From: Clostridia bacterium
Lineage (GTDB): Bacteria > Bacillota > Clostridia > Christensenellales > CAG-138
Length of the DNA stretch: 18,353 bases
NCBI GenBank assembly: GCA_017435185.1
Contig: JAFSFN010000098.1
Coordinates: 1-18,353, forward strand
Reading direction: 5' to 3'
The position numbers and the translations under genes are program-made. The notes beneath the pieces are model-generated. The model saw only the letters and a list, made by a program, of their open reading frames with translations, was not told the origin of the DNA and ran no database searches. Each line of letters starts with the position of its first letter. The stretch's first letter is position 1. Below are positions 1 to 6,908 of this stretch, piece after piece.

Positions 1-665
1 CCGTCATAGACAAACGGTGTGTCTATCGCATCTCGTGTAGTTCCGGGAATATCGGAAACTATTGTTCTTTCGTTGCCCAAAAGCGCATTAACAAGGCTTG
101 ATTTGCCTACATTCGGCTTGCCTGCAACGGATATCATAATGGGAGCATCTTCTTCTGCAGATTCCATTGGCGAAAAATGCTGTACCACTTCATCAAGCAA
201 GTCACCAAGGCCCAGCCCCTGTTCTGCAGATATAGTTATGGGTGTGCCAAGCCCGAGTGCATAGAAATCATATATACTGTCTTCAAATTTTGGATGGTCT
301 ACTTTGTTTACCGCCAGCACTATGGGTTTCTTGCTTCTTCTGAGCATATCTGCAACTTCTTCATCAGCGCTAACCAAGCCGTCTCTGCCATCGACCATGA
401 AAATTATGACATCGGCGGTTTCGATTGCCAATTCCGCCTGACGACGCATTTGCCTGCTTATAACCGAATCGACAACAGGCTCGATACCGCCTGTATCGAC
501 TATGGAAAAAGCATAGTCGAGCCATGTCGCATCACCGTAAATTCTGTCGCGCGTTACACCCGGCATATCATCTACTATTGATATTCTTTTGCCTACTATT
601 CGATTGAAAAAAGTGGACTTTCCAACATTTGCTCTTCCCACAAGAGCTACAAGCGGTTTTTTCAT
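1..665 (-). CDS. der: Ribosome-associated GTPase Der (EngA), 3' end cut off by window edge
   Basis: Der is a double-domain GTPase needed for assembly of the 50S ribosomal subunit. Reading the minus strand from the ATG at 665 gives MKKPLVALVGRANVGKST, with the first P-loop at residues 10-18, then PGVTRDR (switch I/G2), DTGG (G3) and NKVD (G4). A second GTPase domain begins with GKPNVGKSS near residue 182 and continues with PGTTRDA. Two tandem Era-like GTPase domains are the hallmark of Der. About 221 codons are present of the roughly 440 usual, so the rest of the second G domain and the KH-like domain lie beyond position 1. The P-loop has Ala instead of the more common Pro (GRPNVGKS). The start ATG overlaps the TGA of the upstream DUF512 gene as ATGA, which indicates translational coupling. 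Confidence 0.97.
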   Translation of the reverse strand, partial: MKKPLVALVGRANVGKSTFFNRIVGKRISIVDDMPGVTRDRIYGDATWLDYAFSIVDTGGIEPVVDSVISRQMRRQAELAIETADVIIFMVDGRDGLVSADEEVADMLRRSKKPIVLAVNKVDHPKFEDSIYDFYALGLGTPITISAEQGLGLGDLLDEVVQHFSPMESAEEDAPIMISVAGKPNVGKSSLVNALLGNERTIVSDIPGTTRDAIDTPFVYD

Positions 666-1963
666 AATACCTCACCGAACAATTCCGCAACAAATTCGCT
701 TCCGTCCGAAGCCGCGAGCGGAATGATTCTTTTGTTTATTGTTTCTGAGAGAGTTTCCAAAGTGATACCGTCTAAAAAGTATTTTCCGTCACGAAGCATA
801 CTGCACGGTATTATCAAAATTTCAGAATCTGTAAAAACGCCGTTTTTATATGCCGAAATTATATCGCTTCCGCACAACAGGCCGCTAACTGTAACAGTAT
901 TACCGAAAAACTCGTTTTCCAAAATATGTGTATGTATTTTTATACCATATTTTTCAAGTTTTGAAAACAGTGAGCTCATGAACTTTCCAGCCGAAACGCC
1001 TGTAACTGCGTCTATATGCACGGTCTTTTCTTTTCTTGATACATACTGCAATTCATCATTAAAGCCATCCTCAAACAGTCTGAGCAAGCCTACACCGTTT
1101 TCTATCTGCGGAAAGTCATCATACGCTTCATAAGTCGGCAATTCCCTGCCTGCAGCTATGTACAGCTCATCCGAAGCATATACATCAAAACCTTTTTGCT
1201 TAAACTTTTCAACTGTGTTTATAGCTTCTTGTGCTTCTTTTTCCGTTAATTTGCGAAGAGGATAAAGACCTTCTCTGTGTTTCGTCAGACCTACGGGAAC
1301 CACAGCAACTGAGTCTGCACCCAGTTCTTTCAAGTCGGCAAGTGAGCGTTCCAAAATCTTTCCGTCATTTATTGTCGGACAAAGAACTATCTGGCAGTGG
1401 AAACGAATATTTGCTTCTTTGAGCTTAGACAGTCTTTCGCAGATATTGACGGCAGTTGGATTTCGCATCATCTTTTTGCGCACTTCACCATCGGTAGCAT
1501 GAACGGAAATATACAACGGGCTTACTCTGCGGCGCAATATGCGTTCAAATTCTGATTCATCAATATTGGTCAATGTTATATAATTCCCCATAATAAGCGA
1601 CAATCTGAAATCATCGTCCTTTACATGGAGCGTTTCCCTTGTATTGTTAGGCATCTGGTCAATAAAGCAGAATACACAATGATTTTTGCAGCACCGTATA
1701 GGGCTCATGAGCGAGCTTTCAAAATTGAGACCGATATCTTCATTCTCATCCTTCTCAATCTCTGCTTCTATTTCCTCACCCGTGTCAGCCTTTTCAAAGC
1801 ACATAACCACATTTTCGTTTGATATAAGCTGCTCGTAATCGATTATATCTACTATTTTTTCACCATTTACAGACAGCAAAAAATCACCGGCAGTTATACC
1901 GAGTTCACTTGCCGGTGAATCATTATCTACCGATATTATTTTGTGTTTCGTTTTGTTTTCCAT
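662..1963 (-). CDS. PDZ / radical-SAM-like DUF512 family protein
   Basis: This 433-residue protein fits the COG1625-type family, an N-terminal PDZ domain fused to a radical-SAM-like iron-sulfur domain and a C-terminal DUF512 domain. The PDZ-like part is about residues 5-55 (SPASELGITAGDFLLSVNG). A cysteine cluster CX3CX2C at C92, C96 and C99 (KNHCVFCF context) should hold a 4Fe-4S cluster; it departs from the usual CX3CX2C spacing only in having an extra Cys at 91. The reaction is unknown to me. The family commonly sits next to der in Clostridia, and here it overlaps der by four bases (ATGA). It lies 30 bases after a small lipoprotein gene and is likely transcribed from the promoter at 2588-2616. 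No strong Shine-Dalgarno is visible before the ATG at 1963. The family assignment is confident; the function is not. Confidence 0.9.
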   Translation of the reverse strand: MENKTKHKIISVDNDSPASELGITAGDFLLSVNGEKIVDIIDYEQLISNENVVMCFEKADTGEEIEAEIEKDENEDIGLNFESSLMSPIRCCKNHCVFCFIDQMPNNTRETLHVKDDDFRLSLIMGNYITLTNIDESEFERILRRRVSPLYISVHATDGEVRKKMMRNPTAVNICERLSKLKEANIRFHCQIVLCPTINDGKILERSLADLKELGADSVAVVPVGLTKHREGLYPLRKLTEKEAQEAINTVEKFKQKGFDVYASDELYIAAGRELPTYEAYDDFPQIENGVGLLRLFEDGFNDELQYVSRKEKTVHIDAVTGVSAGKFMSSLFSKLEKYGIKIHTHILENEFFGNTVTVSGLLCGSDIISAYKNGVFTDSEILIIPCSMLRDGKYFLDGITLETLSETINKRIIPLAASDGSEFVAELFGEVL

Positions 1964-1993
1964 TGCTTGATTATACCATATATACCATGGCTT

Positions 1994-2557
1994 TTACAAT
2001 GTCGCCATATATCTGAATGCATCTTTTGCCGCTTCAAGATTTTTAGCACTCGCTACGATAAATATCTGCGGATTCTCAAGGCCCGTCAGATTAACTGCAT
2101 TTTCAGATTCCGACAAATCAAGGCCGCAAACATGGCTCATCTCACCTGTAAGCACATTGTTATCATCATATTTAGGGAAACTGACACCTGTACCGTTAAA
2201 TTGCGAAAGTTCTTCTTTTGAGAATAAATCCTCAAGTGCAATAAAGTTTTCGCCCTGTGCAGCAAGTTTTTCGGAAACCGAAGCATCACATATAAAGAAT
2301 TCTATCTCACTTGCAAACATAAGCACTACAATTTGAAAACCTGCGCCCGGGTCATCAAGCGATATTCCGCTTACATCCATATCCGGACAATTCGGCAATG
2401 CTTTTTTTAATTCTGCCGCTACATTATTAACATCGCTCTCATTTATTCTGTATGCGACTACTTCAACATAAAGAGATGCCTCTTCAGTTTTCCTGCAGGA
2501 AGTAAAAATGCTCAGCATCGCAAGTATCAGCGCAACAAATGCGGTATATTTCTTCAT
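1994..2557 (-). CDS. Putative small lipoprotein of unknown function
   Basis: I do not recognise the family of this 187-residue product. The N terminus is a lipoprotein-type signal: Lys2-Lys3, a hydrophobic stretch to about residue 18, then FTSC with Cys21 as the likely lipidated residue. The -3 Phe makes the lipobox imperfect. The mature part is acidic with alternating hydrophobic segments (for example IEFFICDASVSEKLAAQG) and no obvious catalytic motif. It may be an extracytoplasmic binding or sensor-like lipoprotein, but that is a guess. The start is well supported: GAGGG lies 7 bases before the ATG at 2557, and a sigma-A promoter lies just upstream. It is first in a short operon with the DUF512 gene and der. 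Confidence 0.8.
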   Translation of the reverse strand: MKKYTAFVALILAMLSIFTSCRKTEEASLYVEVVAYRINESDVNNVAAELKKALPNCPDMDVSGISLDDPGAGFQIVVLMFASEIEFFICDASVSEKLAAQGENFIALEDLFSKEELSQFNGTGVSFPKYDDNNVLTGEMSHVCGLDLSESENAVNLTGLENPQIFIVASAKNLEAAKDAFRYMATL

Positions 2558-2587
2558 TGTACAGCCCTCATTTTATGTACTGCTTAT

Positions 2588-2616
2588 ATAATAGACACTC
2601 AGAAAATTCCTGTCAA
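2588..2616 (-). promoter_or_regulatory. Sigma-A promoter of the lipoprotein-DUF512-der operon
   Basis: On the minus strand, a perfect -35 TTGACA (2616-2611) is followed by a 17-base spacer and a -10 TATTAT (2593-2588), five of six matches to TATAAT. Transcription would start near 2581, giving a 5' leader of about 24 bases with GAGGG 7 bases before the lipoprotein ATG. This is the best vegetative promoter in the window. Confidence 0.75.
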
Positions 2617-2650
2617 TACAAACAAAGGCAACGGATACAACCGTTGCCTT
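2612..2650 (-). terminator. Rho-independent terminator after the acidic zinc-ribbon gene
   Basis: A perfect 10-bp inverted repeat (2625-2634 with 2641-2650, arms AAGGCAACGG / CCGTTGCCTT) has a 6-base loop. On the minus strand it is followed by the U-rich tail TGTTTGTATTG. It lies 38 bases beyond the stop of the acidic zinc-ribbon gene and should end the efp transcript. Its tail runs into the -35 box of the next promoter. An AT-only 11-bp inverted repeat (2653-2663 with 2675-2685) lies between the stop codon and the terminator; its meaning is unclear. Confidence 0.65.
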
Positions 2651-2688
2651 GATTTTTCATTTTTGACATATTCCAAAATGAAAAACAG

Positions 2689-3075
2689 TTATTCTTCGTC
2701 TTCTTCAATGTCCTCGATTATTGACTCGTTGCAATTGGGGCAGATGAGCTCTTCCATTTTTTCGCTCAACTGATTGTCAAAGTAGATCATCTCGCCGCAA
2801 TGAGGACATTCCGCTTCAAAAAAATCGCATTCGTCATCCTCATCTTCGTCTTCATCATCGAAAAGATATTCGTCTATATCATCAAGTTCATCACAGATGT
2901 CTTCGATGCAGTCATCAAGCTCATCGATGCACTCATCATGTTCTTCAATGATGTCAGCCATATCTTCAAGAGTTTTTATGATAGCTTTCAACACCTTTGC
3001 TGTAGCTTCATCAGTGATGTTGAGACCATCTGCAAGGCCTTGAATGTATGATACTTTTTCTTTAATACCGCTCAT
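2689..3075 (-). CDS. Acidic coiled-coil protein with C-terminal zinc ribbon
   Basis: This 128-residue protein has a helical N-terminal segment (about residues 1-45, LADGLNI...KVLKAIIKTLEDMADIIEEHDE), an extremely acidic middle (about 46-84, runs of D and E), and a C-terminal zinc ribbon with CPHC at 90-93 and CPNC at 112-115. The N-terminal part resembles what I recall being labelled the CD1247 N-terminal domain in clostridial annotations; I hold that from memory and cannot check it. Function is unknown. The ATG at 3075 has AAGGAG 8 bases upstream. The gene follows efp after 44 bases and is followed by a terminator, so it is probably co-transcribed with efp, which hints at a link to translation. 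Confidence 0.85.
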   Translation of the reverse strand: MSGIKEKVSYIQGLADGLNITDEATAKVLKAIIKTLEDMADIIEEHDECIDELDDCIEDICDELDDIDEYLFDDEDEDEDDECDFFEAECPHCGEMIYFDNQLSEKMEELICPNCNESIIEDIEEDEE

Positions 3076-3119
3076 ATTCTTTTCTCCTTTTCTTTTAAGT
3101 GAATTATCAAAAAGGGAGA

Positions 3120-3677
3120 TCAGACACGCTCCATGTATTCGCCTGTGCGTGTATCAACACGAATCTTCTCACCCTCATTGATGAACAAGGGAACATTGAT
3201 CTTATAGCCTGTTTCAAGGATAGCGGGTTTTGTTGCACCTGTTGCTGTATCGCCCTTGAAACCGGGTTCTGTTTCGGTAACTGTGAGTTCAACAAAGTTG
3301 GGAGCTTCAACCGAGAAAGCCTTTCCCTTATAGAAACGAATGTTAACATTGTCATTTTCGACGATGAAATCGATAGCTTCTTCAACTTCGCTGTGATTGA
3401 GCGGAAGCTGCTCAAATGTTTCACTGTCCATGAAGTAGTACAATTCGCCGTCGGAATAGAGATACTGCATGGTCTTGTTTTCGATATGTGCCTTAGGATA
3501 CTTATCAGTGGGGCTGAAGGTACGTTCAAGAACAGCACCCGTCATGACATTCTTAAGTCTTGTACGAACAAAAGCTGCACCTTTACCGGGCTTAACATGC
3601 TGGAAGTCGGCTATGGACCACACCTGACCGTCAATCTCTACAGTTACGCCTTTTCTGAAATCGCCTGCCATTATCAT
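3120..3677 (-). CDS. efp: Translation elongation factor P
   Basis: EF-P binds between the P and E sites of the ribosome and relieves stalling at polyproline stretches. The 185-residue length is normal. The N-terminal KOW-like domain contains DFQHVKPGKGAAFVR, with the modifiable lysine at Lys32 in a PGKG loop, followed by the two OB domains and a typical C terminus (TGYKINVPLFINEGEKIRVDTRTGEY). The loop matches the Bacillus subtilis form, where Lys32 carries 5-aminopentanol; a similar modification here is inference. Two ATGs compete. The first (3677) is chosen because GGAGGT lies 8 bases upstream and the N terminus then aligns with B. subtilis EF-P; the one at 3671 would be 14 bases from it. 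The gene follows sigK by 76 bases. Confidence 0.97.
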   Translation of the reverse strand: MIMAGDFRKGVTVEIDGQVWSIADFQHVKPGKGAAFVRTRLKNVMTGAVLERTFSPTDKYPKAHIENKTMQYLYSDGELYYFMDSETFEQLPLNHSEVEEAIDFIVENDNVNIRFYKGKAFSVEAPNFVELTVTETEPGFKGDTATGATKPAILETGYKINVPLFINEGEKIRVDTRTGEYMERV

Positions 3678-3720
3678 AGTAAAATACCTCCCAAATGGGT
3701 TTATAATTATTATCTTCGAT

Positions 3721-3750
3721 ATTTTACCACAATAACTACCATTTCAACAA
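3721..3750 (-). promoter_or_regulatory. Possible sigma-A promoter for efp
   Basis: In the 76-base gap between sigK and efp, the minus strand reads TTGTTG (3750-3745), an 18-base spacer and TAAAAT (3726-3721). The spacer is one base longer than ideal and the -35 box has mismatches. An efp-specific promoter is expected, since sigK is a sporulation gene and efp a vegetative one, but the site is only tentative. Just upstream, the end of sigK holds a weak 7-bp hairpin (3762-3768 with 3777-3783) with a short T-run that might reduce read-through. Confidence 0.35.
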
Positions 3751-3753
3751 GTA

Positions 3754-4440
3754 CTATTCAAAAAAAGCCTCATTTAGCTTTTTAATAGCCTTCTTTTCAA
3801 TGCGTGACACATATGAACGTGATATACCGAGAATGGCCGCCACTTCTCGCTGCGGCATCGCACAGCCGTCTTTAAGTCCGAATCTTAATGTTATCACCAC
3901 TCGTTCCCTCTCCGATAAAGCTGTATTCATTATCTCTTTAAGACGCAATGTGGCAATGGACAATTCCGCTGCGTTGTGCGTATCATCGGCATCACTTCCC
4001 AACACATCCGAAAGCACGAGCTTGTTTCCTTCTTTGTCACTTCCTATGGTATCGTTTATACTTATTTCACCCATCTGCTTTTTTTCGGCACGCAGTGACA
4101 TCAGTATCTCATTTTCTATGCATCTAACTGCATAAGTGGCAAGCGTGCTTCCCTTATCGGGTTTGAATGTTGAAACCGCCTTTATAAGTCCGACAGTGCC
4201 TATTGAAATCAAGTCATCCATATCACGGCGCACAGATGCATATTTTTTTGCTATATGTGCCACAAGCCGCAGATTGTGTTCTATGAGCGCCGCTCGAGCC
4301 GCCGCATCACCATCTTTAAGTTTTGATATATACAGATTTTCTTCTTCGCTTGTAAGCGGTTCGGGAAAAGCATTCTTGTTCCCGACATAACCAGCATAAA
4401 ACAGTACATCTTTTAAGAAGCTGAATATAAAGTCAAACAT
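3754..4440 (-). CDS. sigK: Pro-sigma-K, late mother-cell sporulation sigma factor
   Basis: Sigma-K directs late mother-cell transcription during endospore formation. The 228-residue product matches B. subtilis SigK closely: a hydrophobic leader (residues 1-17), then YVGNKNAFPEPL, region 2 (HNLRLVAHIAKKY, DLISIGTVGLIKAV, LATYAVRCIENEILM) and region 4 (SERERVVITLRFGLKDG, LGISRSYVSRIEKKAIKKL). The hydrophobic N terminus corresponds to the pro-sequence that SpoIVFB removes in B. subtilis, where the mature protein begins at a Tyr-Val equivalent to Tyr18-Val19 here. The gene is uninterrupted, with no skin-type insertion. AGGAGG lies 10 bases before the ATG but is buried in a hairpin (see 4445-4483). 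It lies 87 bases after trhP. Sigma-E is the closest alternative paralogue, but the leader and YVxNxNAFPxPL favour SigK. Confidence 0.94.
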   Translation of the reverse strand: MFDFIFSFLKDVLFYAGYVGNKNAFPEPLTSEEENLYISKLKDGDAAARAALIEHNLRLVAHIAKKYASVRRDMDDLISIGTVGLIKAVSTFKPDKGSTLATYAVRCIENEILMSLRAEKKQMGEISINDTIGSDKEGNKLVLSDVLGSDADDTHNAAELSIATLRLKEIMNTALSERERVVITLRFGLKDGCAMPQREVAAILGISRSYVSRIEKKAIKKLNEAFFE

Positions 4441-4444
4441 AAAA

Positions 4445-4483
4445 GCATAACCTCCTGCCGCTTTCGGCTATAAGAGGTTATGC
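4445..4483 (-). promoter_or_regulatory. Hairpin burying the sigK ribosome binding site
   Basis: The minus-strand RNA can form a perfect 10-bp stem between GCATAACCTC (4483-4474) and GAGGTTATGC (4454-4445). It extends by a U-G and a U-A pair so that the whole AGGAGG (4456-4451) is paired. After a 3-base bulge, an inner GCCG-AAAG-CGGC hairpin (4468-4457) closes the structure. The ATG follows after TTTT. The structure could repress sigK translation on read-through transcripts. It could also act as a weak terminator for the upstream operon, though the U-run is only four bases. Confidence 0.7.
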
Positions 4484-4504
4484 CGTTTATGGTTGTCATT
4501 ATTC
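4475..4504 (-). promoter_or_regulatory. Candidate sigma-E-type promoter of sigK
   Basis: On the minus strand, GAATAAT (4504-4498) resembles the sigma-E -35 element and CATAACCT (4482-4475) its -10 element, with a 15-base spacer. The -10 has two mismatches to CATACAnT. Start would be near 4468, inside the hairpin at 4445-4483, removing its 5' arm. Sigma-E control of sigK is established in Bacillus; the assignment here is inference from a weak motif. Confidence 0.4.
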
Positions 4505-4527
4505 AAAAACAAGTTGAAAACAAGCTT

Positions 4528-5769
4528 TCAGTAACGCTTTATTTCTCCTGACATTTTTAATATGTCACCCTTTTTCAAAGGCTCACTGCAGCCTATGTAT
4601 AACTCCTGTTTGGGATGGGGCGCACATTCAAGCGCATTTCCCTCTGCATCTTTTATCCACTCAACAGAAAAAGTTCTTCCGATATCACACGGAGAAAGTA
4701 TTTCAAGTGTATCGTTCACGAAAAATCTGTTTCTCTGGAATACATGCGCCACTTTATTATCAGCATCATATTCTTCGACAGTTGCGCATATCATTGCGTC
4801 TTGAATATATCCTGCATGAGATGTCTCTTGAAGCGCATCTGCATTTTTTCCGTTGAAAAAGCCTGTTGTGAAAGGTCTGTGACTTGCCTTGCTCAATTCG
4901 TTAACTATCGCTTCGCTTAAAATTGCATCCTTTCCCTCTTTTTCAAAGAAATCAAGTGCCATACGATATGCATTTGTAACTGCGGCCACATATGAAATAG
5001 ACTTCATACGCCCCTCTATTTTGAGCGAACACACGCCTGCATCTATTATTTGCGGCAAATATTCAATAAGGCGCAAATCACGGGAATTCATTATGAAAGT
5101 ACCGTTTTCGTCTTCTTCCATAGTATAAAACTCGCCGTCCTTGCCTTTTTCACGAAGTTCATATTTCCATCTGCAAGGCTGCACACATTCCCCACGATTG
5201 CTGTCACGGCCGTCGATATAGTTGCTCAGCAGACAACGTCCGGAATATGAAACACACATTGCACCGTGAACAAACATTTCAAGCTCAAGCTCGTCGGGAA
5301 TATTGTCCCTCATACGCTTTATATCATCGAGCGATAATTCACGAGCAAGCACTATTCTGCTTATGCCCTGATCATGCCAGAACATGGCCGACTCACTGTT
5401 CAAAGTGTTTGCCTGCGTACTCAAATGAAGCGGCATATCGGGAAGTGTTCTTCGGAGTACACGAATAACACCCGGGTCGTTTACTATAAGAGCATCGGGA
5501 GAAGCCGCTTTTATCTGTTCTAAAAGGATGGGTAACGAAGCTATATCATTATCTCTTGCAAAAGCATTGACAGTAACATATACTTTTTTATCCAATGAGT
5601 GAGCCAAATTAACCGCATCTATAAGTTCCTGCGGCGTAAAGTTATCGGCAAAATTGCGCAGACTCATTGCCGATGCACCGATATATACAGCGTCAGCTCC
5701 AAATCTGAATGCGGTCTGTAATCTTTCAAAATTGCCTGCCGGCGACAATAGTTCTGCTTTCTTTATCAT
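4528..5769 (-). CDS. trhP: U32 peptidase-family tRNA U34 hydroxylase (YrrO/TrhP type)
   Basis: U32-family proteins of this subtype (B. subtilis YrrO/TrhP2, E. coli TrhP/YegQ) carry out the prephenate-dependent hydroxylation that forms 5-hydroxyuridine at tRNA position 34, despite their peptidase name. The 413-residue length fits YrrO. The N terminus ELLSPAGNFERLQTAFRFGADAVYIG is typical, the U32 signature EMFVHGAMCVSYSGRC spans residues 164-179, and GRMKS follows near 255. Cys172, Cys179, Cys195 and Cys199 are placed to bind an iron-sulfur cluster, as in related U32 proteins. A C-terminal beta-barrel-like part holds the final 80 or so residues. The ATG overlaps the rpoD stop (ATGA at 5769-5766), so it is translationally coupled to rpoD. 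The exact substrate is inferred from the family. Confidence 0.92.
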   Translation of the reverse strand: MIKKAELLSPAGNFERLQTAFRFGADAVYIGASAMSLRNFADNFTPQELIDAVNLAHSLDKKVYVTVNAFARDNDIASLPILLEQIKAASPDALIVNDPGVIRVLRRTLPDMPLHLSTQANTLNSESAMFWHDQGISRIVLARELSLDDIKRMRDNIPDELELEMFVHGAMCVSYSGRCLLSNYIDGRDSNRGECVQPCRWKYELREKGKDGEFYTMEEDENGTFIMNSRDLRLIEYLPQIIDAGVCSLKIEGRMKSISYVAAVTNAYRMALDFFEKEGKDAILSEAIVNELSKASHRPFTTGFFNGKNADALQETSHAGYIQDAMICATVEEYDADNKVAHVFQRNRFFVNDTLEILSPCDIGRTFSVEWIKDAEGNALECAPHPKQELYIGCSEPLKKGDILKMSGEIKRY

Positions 5770-6839
5770 TCGAGGAAATCTTTCAGTTTCTTGCTTCTTG
5801 AGGGATGGCGAAGTTTTCTCAGCGCCTTTGCTTCTATCTGACGGATACGCTCACGCGTTACATTAAATTCCCTGCCAACTTCTTCCAATGTACGTGCTTT
5901 ACCGTCATCAAGTCCGAAACGCAGTCTCAAAACCTTCTCTTCACGAGGAGTAAGTGTGTCAAGCACTTCCATGAGTTGTTCCTTTAACAATGTGAATGCG
6001 GCGACCTCCGCAGGCGCGGGAGCATCTTCATCGGGAATAAAGTCACCCAGATGACTGTCTTCTTCTTCACCTATAGGAGTTTCAAGCGAAACGGGTTCCT
6101 GCGCAACTTTGATTATCTCACGCACCTTTTCTTCGCTTATACCCATTTCAGCCGCTATCTCTTCAGGGCGCGGATCACGGCCGTATTCCTGCAAAAGCTG
6201 GCGATTTACTCTGATGAGCTTATTTATTGTCTCAACCATATGAACAGGAATCCTTATCGTCCTTGCCTGGTCGGCAATAGCTCTTGTTATGGCTTGTCTT
6301 ATCCACCAAGTGGCATAGGTGGAAAATTTATAGCCTTTTTTATAGTCAAACTTTTCGACAGCCTTTATAAGGCCCAAGTTACCTTCCTGAATAAGATCAA
6401 GGAACAACATTCCGCGGCCGACATATCGCTTTGCAACAGATACAACCAATCTCAAGTTTGCTTCCGCAAGCTGACGCTTTGCTTCGGGATCTCCGTCCGC
6501 CATACGCTGTGCTATTTCGATTTCTTCCTGTGCTGTCAAAAGCGGAACCTTGCCTATTTCTTTGAGATACATGCGCACTGGGTCGTCAATGGCAACACCC
6601 TCTGTCACCGCGGCAACATCGGCAATTTCTTCATTGATGTCGTCAGGAACTTCTATTTCTTCAACAACATCGATGTTCATCGTTTCAAAGCGTTCATAGA
6701 TCTGCTCTATCTGCTCTGAATCAAGCTCCATCTCATTGAAGGTATCCATTACCTCTTTGTAGGTCAAAACACCGTTTTGCTTGCCGCGTTCGACCAGCAT
6801 TTCTATCCTGCTGTTCATCTTGGCTTCTTTTGTTTCCAA
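5766..6839 (-). CDS. rpoD: Primary sigma factor RpoD (SigA)
   Basis: The housekeeping sigma factor recognises -35/-10 promoters of growth genes. A short region 1.1 is followed by region 1.2 (DPVRMYLKEIGKVPLL), regions 2.1-2.4 (NLRLVVSVAKRYVGRGM, DLIQEGNLGLIKAVEKFDY, FSTYATWWIRQAITRA), region 3 and region 4.2 (TLEEVGREFNVTRERIRQIE). The frame is open to a GTG at 6848, but the Shine-Dalgarno AGAGGTG (6852-6846) contains that GTG. Six bases after it lies an in-frame TTG at 6839, which I prefer (357 residues, MLETKEAKMNSR). An ATG at 6818 lacks a ribosome binding site. It follows dnaG by about 70 bases in the classical macromolecular-synthesis arrangement and overlaps trhP by four bases. The identity is certain; the start is probable. 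Confidence 0.97.
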   Translation of the reverse strand: METKEAKMNSRIEMLVERGKQNGVLTYKEVMDTFNEMELDSEQIEQIYERFETMNIDVVEEIEVPDDINEEIADVAAVTEGVAIDDPVRMYLKEIGKVPLLTAQEEIEIAQRMADGDPEAKRQLAEANLRLVVSVAKRYVGRGMLFLDLIQEGNLGLIKAVEKFDYKKGYKFSTYATWWIRQAITRAIADQARTIRIPVHMVETINKLIRVNRQLLQEYGRDPRPEEIAAEMGISEEKVREIIKVAQEPVSLETPIGEEEDSHLGDFIPDEDAPAPAEVAAFTLLKEQLMEVLDTLTPREEKVLRLRFGLDDGKARTLEEVGREFNVTRERIRQIEAKALRKLRHPSRSKKLKDFLE

Positions 6840-6845
6840 TTTGTC

Positions 6846-6852
6846 CACCTCT
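6846..6852 (-). promoter_or_regulatory. Shine-Dalgarno that sets the rpoD start
   Basis: AGAGGTG on the minus strand, six bases before TTG at 6839. It overlaps the upstream GTG at 6848, making that codon an unlikely start. Confidence 0.55.
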
Positions 6853-6908
6853 AAACTTTCCGTTATTAAAACTTTATATCTATAAATGTTTTTATTCGAT
6901 TTTATTTG

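Noticed and set aside
177..581. Plus-strand frame opposite der
   Set aside because: The minus strand encodes clear tandem GTPase motifs of Der across this stretch.
3107..3538. Second minus-strand frame inside efp
   Set aside because: It lies in another frame of efp, with Ser/Leu-rich shadow composition and no start signals.
3762..3783. Terminator after sigK
   Set aside because: The 7-bp hairpin is nearly all A-T, lies within the sigK coding end, and has only a short T-run; too weak to list as a terminator.
3099..3785. Long plus-strand frame of 228 codons opposite efp
   Set aside because: It is fully antisense to a certain efp gene, has no ribosome binding site, and is a codon-bias shadow.
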